The position numbers and the translations under genes were made by a program. From Neoceratodus forsteri (lineage: Eukaryota > Chordata > Ceratodontiformes > Ceratodontidae), in the NCBI GenBank assembly GCA_016271365.2, contig CM057456.1:167293501-167357500 (forward strand): a stretch of 64,000 nt of DNA. Reading direction: 5' to 3'. Positions 10,470 to 21,511 of the stretch are shown in pieces (positions within the stretch are counted from its first letter, which is position 1; each line of letters starts with the position of its first letter). The notes under the pieces are model-generated. The model did not search any database and was not told the origin of the DNA. It was given only the letters and a program-made list of their open reading frames with translations.

Positions 10470-12105
10470 TATTTTATTTTAGTTATTCATTTATTTTTTG
10501 AGGGTTGTAGAGATAATGAAAATGCCTAGCAGGTGGGAATTGGGAAAATGAGTTATTACGCATTGAAGCAAGATGGATACATCACATGCAGATATTAAAT
10601 CTAAAATATGGACTCAATGAGGAGTTAACCTGGCTAGCATTAATGTGAAAGAAAAATAGGACCTTAAAAGAAAAATTAAAATTCTCCTTTGATTTGGTCA
10701 TCCTTTGGCTGCACCTTGGACCTCATACACTTGTGAGTGTGATTCCTTCCCACTGCTGCAACCCTTTCTTTCTGTCCCCTTTTCCTTAAAAACATTTTTT
10801 TTTCTGTAAAACATTGAAAATATATTTTAACTTTTTGAAGTAATTAGTGATTTTAGTTTATTAGAAAGGGATTTGAGTATGAATATCTAGAAGGTATAAG
10901 AAACTTTTGGTGTAACTGGAGAAAAAGATTTATTTTGTATAAATAATCACATATAGTGGAAATGTTCAGAACTATCCCAGACAGATTCTACTATGTTCAG
11001 TCCATATCTAGTGTAAAGAATTACTTTAATATTGTTTAGAAGGCTTTTTTTTTTGTAAAAGTGCTGTGCATTATAGGTTGACATAGTAACAGAACAGCAG
11101 GGGGAGTGTATTGAACACCATGCATATGACATCACAACGTGGTACTGCATGACATCTTGAAGTCACTATTCATTCCTAGAGCCACTTGGAATATACAGCT
11201 GAATGGAATAGTAGCAATTTTTTTTGTTAGTCCTTTTTCCCTGGAGTCCTCTGCCATCCATCTGACTCCCCCCTCTCCCGTGCAGGCACCAGGTATTAGA
11301 CACTCTCCCCTAAACCCCCACGACTTACCCTTCATGGCAGGGGATGGGATGATCTCTCAACCCACCAGACCAGATCCAGTATTTGGGGAGGCACCTTCCT
11401 GGGCTGTTGCGGTGGGGACCATCATCCTCTTCAGAGGACTCCTGTTTTCCCTTTTTCTTGTTCCCCTGGGAGGATGCAGCATGCAGTGACACCAGTGGAA
11501 GCAGTGTGCATGCTCCCGCGTGCACTCCAGGCATCTGCCGCATCCCCCGCCCATATCTTCCAGCATCTCCAGCATCGGCGTGCCACCACCCAGCCACTGC
11601 TAGGGGGCAAGTGATCGCAAGTGCTGCCATCCCCCCTGCCCAGAGAAGGACAGCATTCCATGGGACACTCAATCCTTCTATTCTCCTGCCAACCCCCGGC
11701 GGCCCATGCTCGTTCCTGAACACGGGTTGCCGGTGTGGCACAAGGTAAGGCATCCAGGGCCTCAGCCCTCAGTGCCACCAGGCCGGCCTAAATAGCTGCA
11801 ATTTGAATATTCAATAGAACGATGTTTAAAGATAATAGAGCAAAGGATTAAGGCTTATAGGAAACAAAAAGAGCAAGCAGTTATATTTTAATTTGTAAAA
11901 AAGTTAAAAATAAAGTTATATACAGAAAACAAATAGAAACATATAGCATCTGACATAATGATGCTTGTATACATGATGATATAATGTTGTTAAGCATCGA
12001 TGATGCTCCTCAGTATGAGAGTTAATAAAAGAGCACTCAGGGTATAGTGTTGCTGTCAGCCTTAGGAAGGTACAATATGCTGAGTGTTGGGTAAATTTTG
12101 AACAC
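10470..12105. other. Unassigned stretch, no gene recognised
   Basis: The first 860 bp are AT-rich with no domain-bearing frame. From about 11330 to 11790 the DNA becomes GC-rich and open on several frames at once (for example 11325-11753 minus and 11383-11748 plus). That is the signature of low stop-codon density in GC-rich DNA rather than of a gene, and no family motif was recognised. Return to AT-rich sequence is abrupt at about 11790. Confidence 0.5.
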
Positions 12106-12108
12106 TGA

Positions 12109-13917
12109 GGCCCAGATAGTCAAAAGAGTTGAACCATGCACAATAGGGTTGCGCCTGTGCAAGTCTGAAATGCGCCATTCTGGGATATTCAGCAGGAGGC
12201 AGTTGTGCCCCCGAAATCATGCTGAGCAACAGCGCAATGATAATGAAGGTATGCGCAACCGAAGGGGGAGGAACCATGCATAAACTGCACAGCTCGATAT
12301 TCAGCCCGGGCGTGCAGAGTTATGCATACGCAAACCCTACCTGCACCTGCACAAAGTTGAGCGGAAAAAAAAAGGAACAAGTCGAGGGCCACCCACAGGT
12401 GAGCTGCCGCATTGCAGGGTGCAACACAGCAGCTGCCACCTGTGGGTGCTCGACATTCACGCCACTAAACGGTGCCCCCATGCCCCAATCATGGGCACCT
12501 TTGTCCCGGGTAGCCAATCGCGGGCATAAGTTTAATCCTCCGCCCCGAGTAGCCCGATCGCGGGCATCAGACCTCCCCTCCCAAAGTCCAATATCCCTGG
12601 TGGTCCAATGGACTGTGACTAGCCCGATCACGGCATACCAGTAGTCCCCATTGGCCCAATCGTGGGCATAACAGTATATCCCCTGAGGTAGCCCGATCGC
12701 GGCATAACAACCGCCCCGAGTAGCCCGATCGCGGGCACTTAACTTCGCCCCCCAGTTTGCCCCAATCGCGGCATCAGATTCCCCAAAGCTCAATATCTCT
12801 GGTGGTCAGTGGACGAACAGACCCAGTACCAAGCGGCATTCCTCACCCCAAGTATGGAATCCCTGGTGATCTGATGGACCCCACCCACCCGCCAGCCAGG
12901 CCCCACCACCCCGCTCCCCGTCAGCGGCGGGCGGCAGCAACCCACCCACCTGCGCACCGCCGCCTCGCCGACTGACAGCTTGTTATGGCTGCATGCCCAT
13001 TGGTTCAGAGCATGAGCCAGCGGTGCAATACATGCAAAGATCATTCAGATATGTAGAATGAATTCATTCACATATATGGAATGACAAATACGTATGGGCT
13101 GCATAACATTGGCTCATGCTCTGGGCAATAGGCATGCAGCCATGCCAACTGTCGATCAGCGGGCGGAGGCTGGAGTGGGTGAAGTGCTACGCCTCCCGGT
13201 GATGAGGCGAGGTGGGGAGCTCAGTGAACGGTGGGGTGGGGGTCCACTAGATCAACAAAGATTCCCATACTTGGGGGTGAGAATGCTTCCCACAATCAGG
13301 CTCCATTCGGTCCACTGGACCACCAGGATATTGGGCTTTGGGGATCTGATGCCTGCGTCGGGCACTCAGGGGCGGTTAAGATTATGCCCGTGATCGGGCT
13401 ACCGAGAGATATACTGTTATGCCCACGATCGACTATCGAGGTCACTGGACCACCAGGGATAGGGACATTCATCGTCCCTTAGGGGCGTCCACGGTGATCC
13501 GGGCCGCGAGAGGCGTCGGTCCCAGCGGCTGCTGCCTAACAGGCGCCAGGCACAAGTCGCCGAGGATCGGCGCACCCGGCATGCTAATGGCATGCAAATG
13601 GGTTGATAATCAGATGCAATGGCTTCCGTCGCCTTGCACCATTATGGCCCCATTGCATGTCACCCTTTGAATATGCAGGTGCTGTGAATGGCGCCAATGG
13701 AACTTGTGCCACCGCATCTCAATGCTCCATTCTGACCACTTGCGCTGGCGCAGTTCCACTGCGCCATGCACAGTGGCGGTGGCCAGAGGGCGATATTCAA
13801 AGCAGTTGCGCCATAGCGCAACCTCGTTGAATATCGCCTTGGCCACACCCCTGTGCAACTATTTTGAGCGGCGCAGGGGTTTGCGATACAAAATGGCGCA
13901 GTTTGAATATCTGGGCC
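12109..13917. mobile_element. GGCCCAGATATTC foldback element, copy 1
   Basis: The element begins GGCCCAGATAGTCAAAAGAG and ends with the inverse, TTTGAATATCTGGGCC. It is flanked by TGA at 12106-12108 and 13918-13920, a 3-bp target duplication. It is GC-rich, about 1.8 kb, with arms of about 900 bp meeting at a hairpin around 13010-13130. The arms hold mirrored internal repeats: CCCTGGTGGTCCAATGGAC and CCCGATCGCGGGCAT in the left, their reverse complements in the right. No transposase is present. A 3-bp duplication with GGCC-type ends is compatible with a PIF/Harbinger-driven non-autonomous element; that assignment is inference. Confidence 0.85.
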
Positions 13918-13920
13918 TGA

Positions 13921-14145
13921 GAGCATTATTTGTTTTCCTTTGGGAACATTCCAGTTATTGGATAATCTCACCATTGTTCATTTCTTTTGATATTGGAAGG
14001 AGCGCATGAGCTCTAGTTAAAAAAAGTGAAAAGTGAAGAAGCACCACTCTTCCAACAGGTGTGTAGAGGTTTAATAAACTGCCTGTAACTGAGAGAAGTC
14101 TGATGACGTTGAAACTAAAAGAGTTCTTTCCTGTTACTAGATTCA
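13921..14145. other. Short spacer, nothing recognised
   Basis: AT-rich single-copy-looking DNA between the foldback element and the dispersed repeat. No coding frame, hairpin or tandem structure was noticed. Confidence 0.4.
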
Positions 14146-14556
14146 CTACAGACAGCCTTTTAAAAGTAATGATGCAATCTAAAATTGAGCTGTTCATATG
14201 AGATGCTAATACCTTACGTGAAGTAGAGGTAATAAGCAGTTGTATTTATTTGTGCAACTAAATGATTATTAAATTAAGATAAGTAAGATACTCATGAGAG
14301 CACAGTTAGTTTTTCAGCTGCCAGCCACACAGGGTTGTGAAAAATAGAAAAAAATTAAAAACAGCATCACAGCTCAGTTCAGAGGTGATTAGAAATATTA
14401 TTTGATGTTTCCTAAATCAAGCTGCACTATAACTTAAGAATTAAGTGCTATTTTATTATAATTTTAAAGTTCAAAATTGATATATCATAATGTAACCAAT
14501 GAACTTAATCATAGCATGTAAGCTCATTTGGCAGGCTATATGTTAGTATTGTATGA
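14146..14556. repeat. Dispersed repeat R1, copy 1 (split by a CR1)
   Basis: This block matches 21070-21485 in direct orientation across about 410 bp. The match runs from CACTACAGACAGCC through AGCAGTTGTATTTATTTGTG to GCTATATGTTAGTATTG. The copy is interrupted after 14556 by a CR1 and resumes at 17464. It carries no ORF. The two copies are about 6.9 kb apart; terminal TG...CA ends, a primer-binding site and retroviral-type coding sequence were not found, so an LTR pair is not supported. Confidence 0.75.
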
Positions 14557-14759
14557 TCATACGAACATACGAAAAGAGCCAACAGAAGATGATCACTCGG
14601 TTTATCGCATGTGCTCAGTAAGTGATGCAGGGTCTGGCCTCGCAATTTACGCCAGTGATCCTGCCCCCCAACTGTCCCTCCCTCTCCCCCCCCTCTCCTC
14701 TTCCTTGGTCCCAGTGGTTCCCTTTGTGATTGTCCCAGGCTCACTTGAATTCTCCCACC

Positions 14760-17443
14760 ATCCTTGCTGATACCATCTCCTCTGGCAGCTCATTCCAAGC
14801 AGACACCACCCTCTCCATATAGAAATTCTTCCTTACATCTCTTCTGAATCCCCCCCATCAATTTTAGGCTGTGCCCACTAGTGGTGCTGTTGTCCCTCAT
14901 TTAAAAGAGACCCTCCCTTTTCACTCTGTTAATTCTCTTCATGTACTTGAAGGTCTCTTTCATTTCACCCCTCTACCTCCTCTCTTCTAAGGAGTACATC
15001 CCTGGGGCTACCAGTATCTCCTCATAGGACCTATCCTGTAGCCCCTCGATCATCTTAGTTGCTCTCCTCTGGATCCCCTCCAGGATGCTGATGTCCTTCT
15101 TAAGGCAAGGATGCCAGTACCTCACTCCAAAATGTGGTCTCACTAATGACCTCTACAATAGTAAAATAACCTCACTCCACCTACTACTGAATCCCCTTGC
15201 AATACACCACAGCATCCTGTTATCTATTTATTTATTTATGAGTTTAACCAGGAAGGCATACTGAGCAGAGTTGTTCGATTCCAGATGTGACCTGGTAGAC
15301 TTCGCCACTGCCTTTTGACACAGAGAGGTGTGTTTTAGGTCACATGTAGTCACTACCCCAGATCCTTTTTCTTTTCGGAAACAGTTACTTGAACCCTTCC
15401 TATGTAATACCCTGTCTTAGGGTTCTTGGCCCCTATGTGCATCACTTTGCACTTTTTGGCATTGAAGCCAAGTTGCCAGATTTCTGACCATCTCTCTAGT
15501 CTGGCGAGGTTCTCCCTTAGGTCCAGTATCCCCTCCTTGGTGTTCACTCTCCCACAAAGTTTGGTATCATCCACAAACAGACAAATTTTGTCTTTAATGC
15601 CTAACCCGATGTCACTTATGAAGACATTGAACAACATTGGCCCCAGCACCAATCCCTGTGGGACCCCATTGGTGACCTCCTTGGTGCTGGAGAACTCGCC
15701 CTCAACCACTACTCCCTGGGTTCTACCACTCAACCAGTTTTCAACCTGTCTTATTATATTCTCCCCAACCCCTATATCTTTCCGTTTCAATATCAACCTT
15801 TTGTGTAGTACAGAATTGAAGGCCTTGCTAAAGTCCAGGTATATGATGTCCACCACCAGGGCTTTGTCAACCTGCCCTCATGACCCAATTGAAGAACTCA
15901 ATCAGGTTAATTTGACACGATATGCCTGCCACAAACCTGTGCTGTCTTTCATCCTGTAGACCATTCTCCTCTATGTACCTCACCAGCCTTTACTTTAGTA
16001 TGGTCTCCATGAGTTTACATACTATCGAGGTCAGGCTAACTGGCCTATAGTTAACTGGGTCATTCTTGGGTAGTGGAGTGGGACCACATGTGCCATTCTT
16101 CACTCTAGTGGCACCACTCCTAACTCCAGAGATCTACTGAAGAGAACAGCCAGTGACCTCGCCAGATCGTCTGCTAATTCTTTCCGCACCCTGGGGTATA
16201 TTTTGTCTTGCCCCTGGGATTTGTCCACCATCAGGGTGATCAGTCCTTCCCTCACTCTTTCAGTCCTGATTACCCCTAAGTCCCCCCCCATTCCCTCCCT
16301 CCTTCTTCCTGCCCATGGCACCTGTCCATCCTTTTCCTTTTGTAAAGAAAGAGATGAAGTATGTGTTTAATACCTCTGCTTTGCTCCCATCTTCATCAAC
16401 CCAGCCATCCCCTTACTCAGCCTAACAAAGCCGTTCTTCTTGTATCTCCTTTTGCTTATTTACTAAAAAAAGGTCTTCTCCCCATTCTTTATTCCTTCGG
16501 CTATTTGGAGTTCTTTCTGTGCCTTTGCCAGCTGCACCTCCCTTCTTGCTACTTTAGCTAGCCTCCAGTATTCTTCCTCATTCTCTTCTTTAGCTGTTCT
16601 TTTGAATTTTCTATAGGCTGCCCTCTTTTCCCTTACAACTCTAGCCACCTCCTCATTAAACCAGCTTGTGGTCTGGCTTTCGATCCCCCTTTGATACAAC
16701 TGCTTGTGGCTTTCTGAATGGCTCCCCTAATGATGGTCTATAATTGGTCCATCCCCATGCCCTCCTCCATGCTCTCCAGGTTTTCCCTTAGCACTTCTTT
16801 CATCTTTTTAAAGTGTTCCCTCCTAAAATCCAATGGTCTGGTGTTGGTGGGGATGTCATCCTTGCCCATGTCCAAACTGAACCACACTATATTGTGGTCA
16901 CTTCCACCCAGGGGTTCCCTAACTTCGATCTCCTGTACTTGCTCCCCATTGGTGAGTACTAGGTTCACGATTGCACCCTCTCTGGTGGCATCAGTCATAC
17001 ACTGAGTCATGAAGCCATCCTGGATTGCATTTAGGATTTCCTGACTTCTTACACAGGGTGTGGCAGGAGTAGCCCAGTTCATATTAGGCAAGTTAAAATC
17101 CCCCACCACTACCACCTCCCCTTTTCCAGTTGCAATCTTCAACTGGGAACACAGCTCTCCACCCTTGTTCTCACTCTGGTTGGGTGGTCAGTATACCATG
17201 TCCATCCTGATTTTCCTTCCTCTGCTAGACTGCAACTGGAGCCACAATGTTTCTATGTTCCCCTTTTCCTTTGCCTCCTCCTTCCTCATGCAAATTATTC
17301 CCTCCCAGATGTATGATGCCACCCCCCCCACCTGTCTCTCTATCTCTTCTGTATAGATTGTATCCTAGGATAGAGAGATCCCAGTCATGGTGTGCTGTAG
17401 TCCAGGTCTTGGTAAATGCCGCTATATCAACCTTACCCTCCAC
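14760..17443 (-). pseudogene. CR1 ORF2 (endonuclease-reverse transcriptase), broken
   Basis: Order on the minus strand is: endonuclease N-terminal part at 17225-17443 (HHDWDLSILGYNLYRRDR); endonuclease at 16738-17142 with GDFNLPNMNW and the catalytic GGSDHNIVWF; linker at 16463-16699; RT fingers at 16100-16321; and RT palm at 15353-15856 with YLDFSKAFNSVLHKRLI, VPQGLVLGPMLFNVFI and CLFVDDTKLCG, a Val in the FADD box. The C-terminal domain follows at 14880-15200 (EGIQRRATKMIEGLQ, SYEEILVAPGMYSLEERR). Stops and frameshifts are frequent. The family normally makes a bifunctional protein acting at target-primed reverse transcription; this copy is inactive. Confidence 0.88.
15211..15302 (-). repeat. 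Small A-tailed insertion inside the CR1 ORF2
   Basis: The CR1 frame reads up to ...AVAKSTR and resumes at MLWCIARGFSSRWSEVILLL. Between them about 90 bp does not fit CR1 and ends, on the minus strand, in ATAAATAAATAAATAGATAA. It has the look of a short A-tailed retroposed fragment. No second copy was found in the window. Confidence 0.4.
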
Positions 17444-17463
17444 TAAGATCAGTATTATGTAGT

Positions 17464-17510
17464 GCTATATCTTAGTATTGCATGAACAGTATTAAGTAGA
17501 GTAAGTTATA
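17464..17510. repeat. Dispersed repeat R1, copy 1, part 2
   Basis: After the CR1 the R1 repeat resumes with its target duplication and TGAACAGTATTAAGTAG, as at 21479-21496. It diverges from copy 2 about 30-45 bp later, so the right end of R1 lies here. Confidence 0.65.
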
Positions 17511-19083
17511 TTAATTTAAATATATATTTTGTTTAATTTTATAGAAAAAAGTCATATTTCCTAAGGAAATTGCATTATAAGTGGTGAAGTGTTGAGATTA
17601 TGTTGGACTTTTGATTAGCTGATGCTTTAGAAAATAAAAAATATTACTCTGAATATATTTGGTAAGCGGTGTCATTAATTAAGTTTTTTCTGTTATAGCA
17701 ATGCAGGGTTGAATGCTGCAGTTTGATTGGCTGTAATCAGCTCCTCCACCCTCACATTAGTCTCTGATCAATATGCAGGTACAGTCTCATCACCTGTGGC
17801 AAGATCCCCAACATCTAGTCCATCCTGGAATGTTCTGTTAGTCTGAGCATCAACATTCTAATAAAGTTTTAACTAGCGACATTACTGTTTCTGCTTAGAT
17901 ACCTGCCCAGCTGATTTTCTTGCTAAGTGAGATGTGCGTTATTTATGTTAAAAATACCTCAAATAAAGTATTTGCTGAATTAAAGAAGCAAATTATCTGC
18001 TTCTTCAGATGGATCCAGTTACCTTTATTTTTCCCTTCACACCCTAAAACTGATGAAATCTGCCTCAACCATCAGTGAGCATGCTGTCATGGCAATCAGA
18101 AATTAAGCACTAATGCAGAACAGGGTGTGTGGTGCTGGGATAATGTCATGCCTGAGGTGGCTGGACAAGATGCCACAGATTGAGTGTATTCAGCACCCCA
18201 GAAGTGATATTATCCTAGCACAACACACACCCTGGAGTGCATTATTGCTATTATACAATGGCTCCTTTATATAAAAGAAAAAAAAGGATAAGAAAAAATG
18301 TTTAAACGTGTTTTATTTTTTATTTAAATATCATAAGTGGATGTATACATATTAAAAAGAGTCCACAATATGTGATTTCTCCACTAGGTGGTGGTGGAGT
18401 TGTATGGTGTCTGTACCTGCCAGTGTAGCCCTCCCTCCCTCCACACACATACACACGAACACTCACAAACACACTGTTCTGTCGTAGTGTTTCTTTTCTG
18501 TCTGGTAACCCACCCTCGACCCCATTTTCATTTATCAGGTTCCACTACCTGTCTTGGGACCAGGTGAAACTGTTTCAGACATTTTATTTTCCTTCAGCTC
18601 ATGAGCTGACCAAGTGGACACTTCCGATTTTGTGGTTCTTGACTTGGTAAAGGTAATTCATCCAGTTCTTGTGGGGGAAGATATAATGTATGGTACTTTT
18701 AACAGTGTACAACATCGTGGGAGACTTTGGTTATATCAGAAACAGCTGAGTGCTCTGTCAAAAACTGAAGGTGGCTTTCACCGATAGAGGAACAGCACGG
18801 TGTTAAAAAAAATCACTCGCTGTTTTCCATGCTGGCAGCGAACCGCTAGAACTGATGGCTTCAGTCCTATTCTTGGGCCAAATAAACTTTGAGGAAAGCA
18901 AAGTTTAGGTTTGTGTGGAGTGGGAGTTGGTTTGTTGGGGAGAATACTAATAAAGGATCCAGGATCACTTGCACAAATAGAAGGGCTGATTCAATTATTT
19001 TTTCCCACTTTTGATGAGGTCAACTGATGGGTTCCAGCTGAACGGATGCAATGGTTTATTTTTCTCTGCTGAGGTCTTCTTCA
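17511..19083. other. Unassigned stretch with one hairpin, no gene
   Basis: No coding frame with a recognisable domain was seen. The stretch contains a CACACA-rich patch at 18440-18475, an AATAAAG signal near 17860 without a supported gene, and the hairpin at 18106-18249 listed separately. Confidence 0.45.
18106..18249. repeat. Hairpin MITE-like repeat (AGCAATAA family), copy 1
   Basis: The left arm AGCACTAATGCAGAACAGGG through GGATAAT is inverted at the right as ATTATCCTAGCACAACACAC to TGCATTATTGCT. The arms are about 45 bp with several mismatches and enclose a short loop. Its terminus resembles the hairpins at 20194-20339, 20370-20509 and 37831-37980 (AGCAATAAG.CACTCC..GGGTG-type ends). Confidence 0.65.
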
Positions 19084-19141
19084 TGCCCGACCTTCATACA
19101 GTGATGTTATACTGGGATAACATCATTGATGAAGGTGGGCA
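19084..19141. repeat. Short imperfect hairpin
   Basis: TGCCCGACCTTCATACAGTG..TTAT and its inverse ATAACATCATTGATGAAGGT GGGCA face each other around a six-base loop (19111-19116). Arms are about 26 bp. It lies just outside the large palindrome and may be the relic of a small MITE. Confidence 0.65.
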
Positions 19142-20193
19142 CTTACCAATCAAAGCTCAGGATTCTTTCCTTGCCATTGTATAATTGTGTGTATAATCTT
19201 TGGCTGCTGTCATGCCAATTGTGCATCTTGATCGGCAGCAAGTGTAGTTAAGCAAGCAGACATGTCTGCCCTGTGTTATATGAATGAAACAAGTAGCAAC
19301 ACAAGATCACCACTCCACAGACACAGTGCCAGGCTTAATAAAACAGGAGACAAGTAAAGCAAAAGCCAGCACCAGCTAAAGAGTTCAACACACTGATCTT
19401 TCTTGGAAGTGCAAGGTATGGTTTACATAAGCTAAAGTGCATAAACAATACTGCACCTGAGACAGGCAGGGTACAGGCAGGGTACCTGTAAAATGACACA
19501 GCAGATGAGTGACTCTCCAGAAAGCCAGTAAGCAAAAGTGGTAGAGTTGGTGTGCTCTTTTTTTCTGTTTGTTATTTTGCATGTGCCTTGCTTCTCACAA
19601 GTAAGTGCAATATTGTTTATGCACTTTAATGTATGTGAACCACACTTTGCACTTTAATAAATATCAGTGTGCTGAACTTGGTAACAAATGTTGGATTTTG
19701 CTTTGCTTGTCTCCTGTTTTATTAAGACTGGCACAGCATCTGAAGATTGGTGATCTCGTGTTTCTTCTAGTTTCATTCATGGAGCTCTTGCTTTACTTGG
19801 CTCTATGAATTAAGCTGACTTTCAGTAACACACTACCATGGCAACACTGCAAAGCAAGTCGCCTCACACTAAGAGTGCTCTCAGTTGGGTGTGTGCTGGC
19901 ACGTAACTGTTAATTTTAAATAGAATTAGAAAACAATTTAAAAAACAAACACAGGATAAAAGAAAAAACAGCATATCATCGAGTCAGTGATGACCCAACC
20001 GCATTTCATCATAAAATCAGCTGTTTGGAACTCTGGAGGCAGCAAAAGGAATGATGTCAGCTCCAGCAGCTCTAAAATTAAGCATCACAGGACAGATGGA
20101 CTATTTAACATCAAAAACTAAGTATAAAAAAATAAAATAATAGTAATTAAAGGAAGTCTGAATACACCGACTATATTCAGACATTGCTAAAAA

Positions 20194-20339
20194 AGCAGTA
20201 AGGTACTCCTAAGGTTACATTAACCATGTGTTAATCACCCCCCAGTAGCAATGTGGCACTGTGCTGTGCCTCATGCCACATTACACCCCAAGGGGTGATT
20301 AATGATGGTTAATGTACTCCTACTCATGCCTTATTGCTT
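20194..20339. repeat. Hairpin (AGCAATAA family), copy 2, in palindrome centre
   Basis: Arms AGCAGTAAGGTACTCCTAAG... and ...TACTCATGCCTTATTGCT are inverse. Internal inverse blocks GTTACATTAACCA and TTAATCACCCC match TGGTTAATGTA and GGGGTGATTAA. Arm length is about 60 bp. Confidence 0.75.
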
Positions 20340-20369
20340 AAATGTTAGATATGGTTGGCCCATTAATTA

Positions 20370-20509
20370 AATGATAAAGTACCACTAGGGGTTATACAAA
20401 CCATCTGTTAATCACCCCACAGGGGTGTACTGTGACATGAGTGCCACATTTCCCCTAGGGTGTCATTAACAGATGGTTAATGTAACCCTTAGGAGTACCT
20501 TATTACATT
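20370..20509. repeat. Hairpin (AGCAATAA family), copy 3, in palindrome centre
   Basis: Arms AATGATAAAGTACCACTAGG... and ...AGGAGTACCTTATTACATT are inverse, with inner blocks AACCATCTGTTAATCACCCC and GTCATTAACAGATGGTTAAT. It faces copy 2, so the pair also forms the mirrored centre of the 1.9-kb palindrome. Confidence 0.75.
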
Positions 20510-21069
20510 TATAACAATGTCCAAAGATAGTTTGTGTGTTCAGACTGCCTTTTATTGTTATTACTTATTTTTAATATCTAGATTTTGATGTTAAATAGTC
20601 CATTCACCCTGTAATGAAATGCTGTTGTGTCATCACTGACTTTTGTTACATTGTTTTCTGGTTCTATTCGAAATTAAAAGTGCCAGCACACACCCAATGG
20701 AAGCATCAGAAGTGAGACAACTTGCATTGTGGTGCTGCCATGGTAATGTATTACTGATAGTCAACATCATTCATACAGCCAAGCACAGCAAAAGCTCTTT
20801 GAATAAAACTAGAAGCAACACTAGATCACCACTCCACAGACGCAGTGCTAGACTTTGCACTTTCAAGAAATATTGGTGTGCTGAGCTCCGTAGCTGGTGC
20901 CAGCTTTTGCTTTGCTTGTCTCCTGTTTTATTAAGCCTGGCAAACATTTGTGGAGTGGTGTTCTTGTGTTGCTCCTTGTTTCATTCATAAAGTGCGAGGC
21001 AGATGTGTTTGCTTTCTTAACTGTGCTCACTGCCAGAAAAGATGCTCAGTTGTCAAGGCAGCAGCAAAA

Positions 21070-21510
21070 AACTCACTACAGACGGCCTCTTAAAAGTAAA
21101 GCTGCATTCTGATACTGAGCTGCTGAAATGCTAATACCTTATACGAAGTGCAGGTAATGAGCAGTTGTATTTATTTATGTAACTAAAGGATTATTTCATA
21201 ATTAAGAGGAGTGAGATCCTCATGAGAGTACAATCATTGTTTCAGCTGCCAGCCATAGAGGGTTGACAAAAAGTAGAAAATACTAAGCAAGAACACCATC
21301 ACAGCTCAGTTCAAAGGTGCCTAAACATGTTATTTTATTATTTCTGAGTTGCACCATGACTTAAGAATAAAATGCTATCTGGTATAACATTAAGTTACAA
21401 AATTGATATATAACAATGCGACCAATAAAATTAATCATGGCAGGTAAGCTCATATAGCAGGCTATATCTTAGTATTGCATGAACAGTATTAAGTAGTTTA
21501 AGCAATATAA
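21070..21510. repeat. Dispersed repeat R1, copy 2 (uninterrupted)
   Basis: This block matches 14146-14556 plus 17464-17510 in direct orientation and gives the empty-site version of the CR1 target. It starts at the right end of the 1.9-kb palindrome (CACTACAGACGGCC) and ends near GAACAGTATTAAGTAG. No ORF. Confidence 0.75.
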
Positions 21511-21511
21511 A

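Larger units (their letters stand above)
14557..17463 (-). mobile_element. CR1-type LINE, minus strand, with long target duplication
   Basis: The CR1 lies between a 22-bp imperfect direct repeat (GCTATAT.TTAGTATTG.ATGA) at 14535-14556 and 17464-17485. The uninterrupted version of the target is present at about 21459-21480 in the second R1 copy. The 3' terminus at 14557 shows two TTCGTATG octamers on the minus strand, the CR1-style 3' repeat. It is 5'-truncated within the endonuclease domain at about 17463. Confidence 0.8.
19185..21072. repeat. About 1.9-kb imperfect palindrome
   Basis: The left half (from about 19185 to the hairpins at 20194) matches the reverse complement of the right half (20509 to about 21072) over its whole length, with indels. 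Matched blocks include GGGTGTGTGCTGGCAC (19887 against 20690 inverse), TTGTCTCCTGTTTTATTAAG (19708 against the left inverse at 19332), ATGAATGAAACAAGT and ACTATTTAACATCAAAA. The left half contains an extra nested inverted repeat (19286-19455 against 19607-19780). The centre is formed by two hairpins at 20194-20509. No ORF with a domain is present. It is most simply a very long foldback element. Confidence 0.8.

Noticed and set aside
11325..11778. Several 115-142 codon frames on both strands in GC-rich DNA.
   Set aside because: Frames are open on both strands simultaneously, which reflects few stop codons in GC-rich sequence. No family motif, start context or splice structure was convincing.
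12219..13974. Many 70-157 codon frames inside the GC-rich foldback element, and similar ones at 46765-48308.
   Set aside because: They fall in mirrored repeats of a non-autonomous element and are not conserved in frame between the two copies.
17850..17900. AATAAAG as the polyadenylation signal of a host transcript.
   Set aside because: No upstream coding exon or splice structure could be supported, and isolated AATAAA motifs are frequent in AT-rich DNA.
14146..21510. R1 copies as long terminal repeats of one retrotransposon.
   Set aside because: No TG...CA ends, primer-binding site, polypurine tract or gag/pol-type coding sequence was found between them; the interior is a CR1, hairpins and a palindrome.
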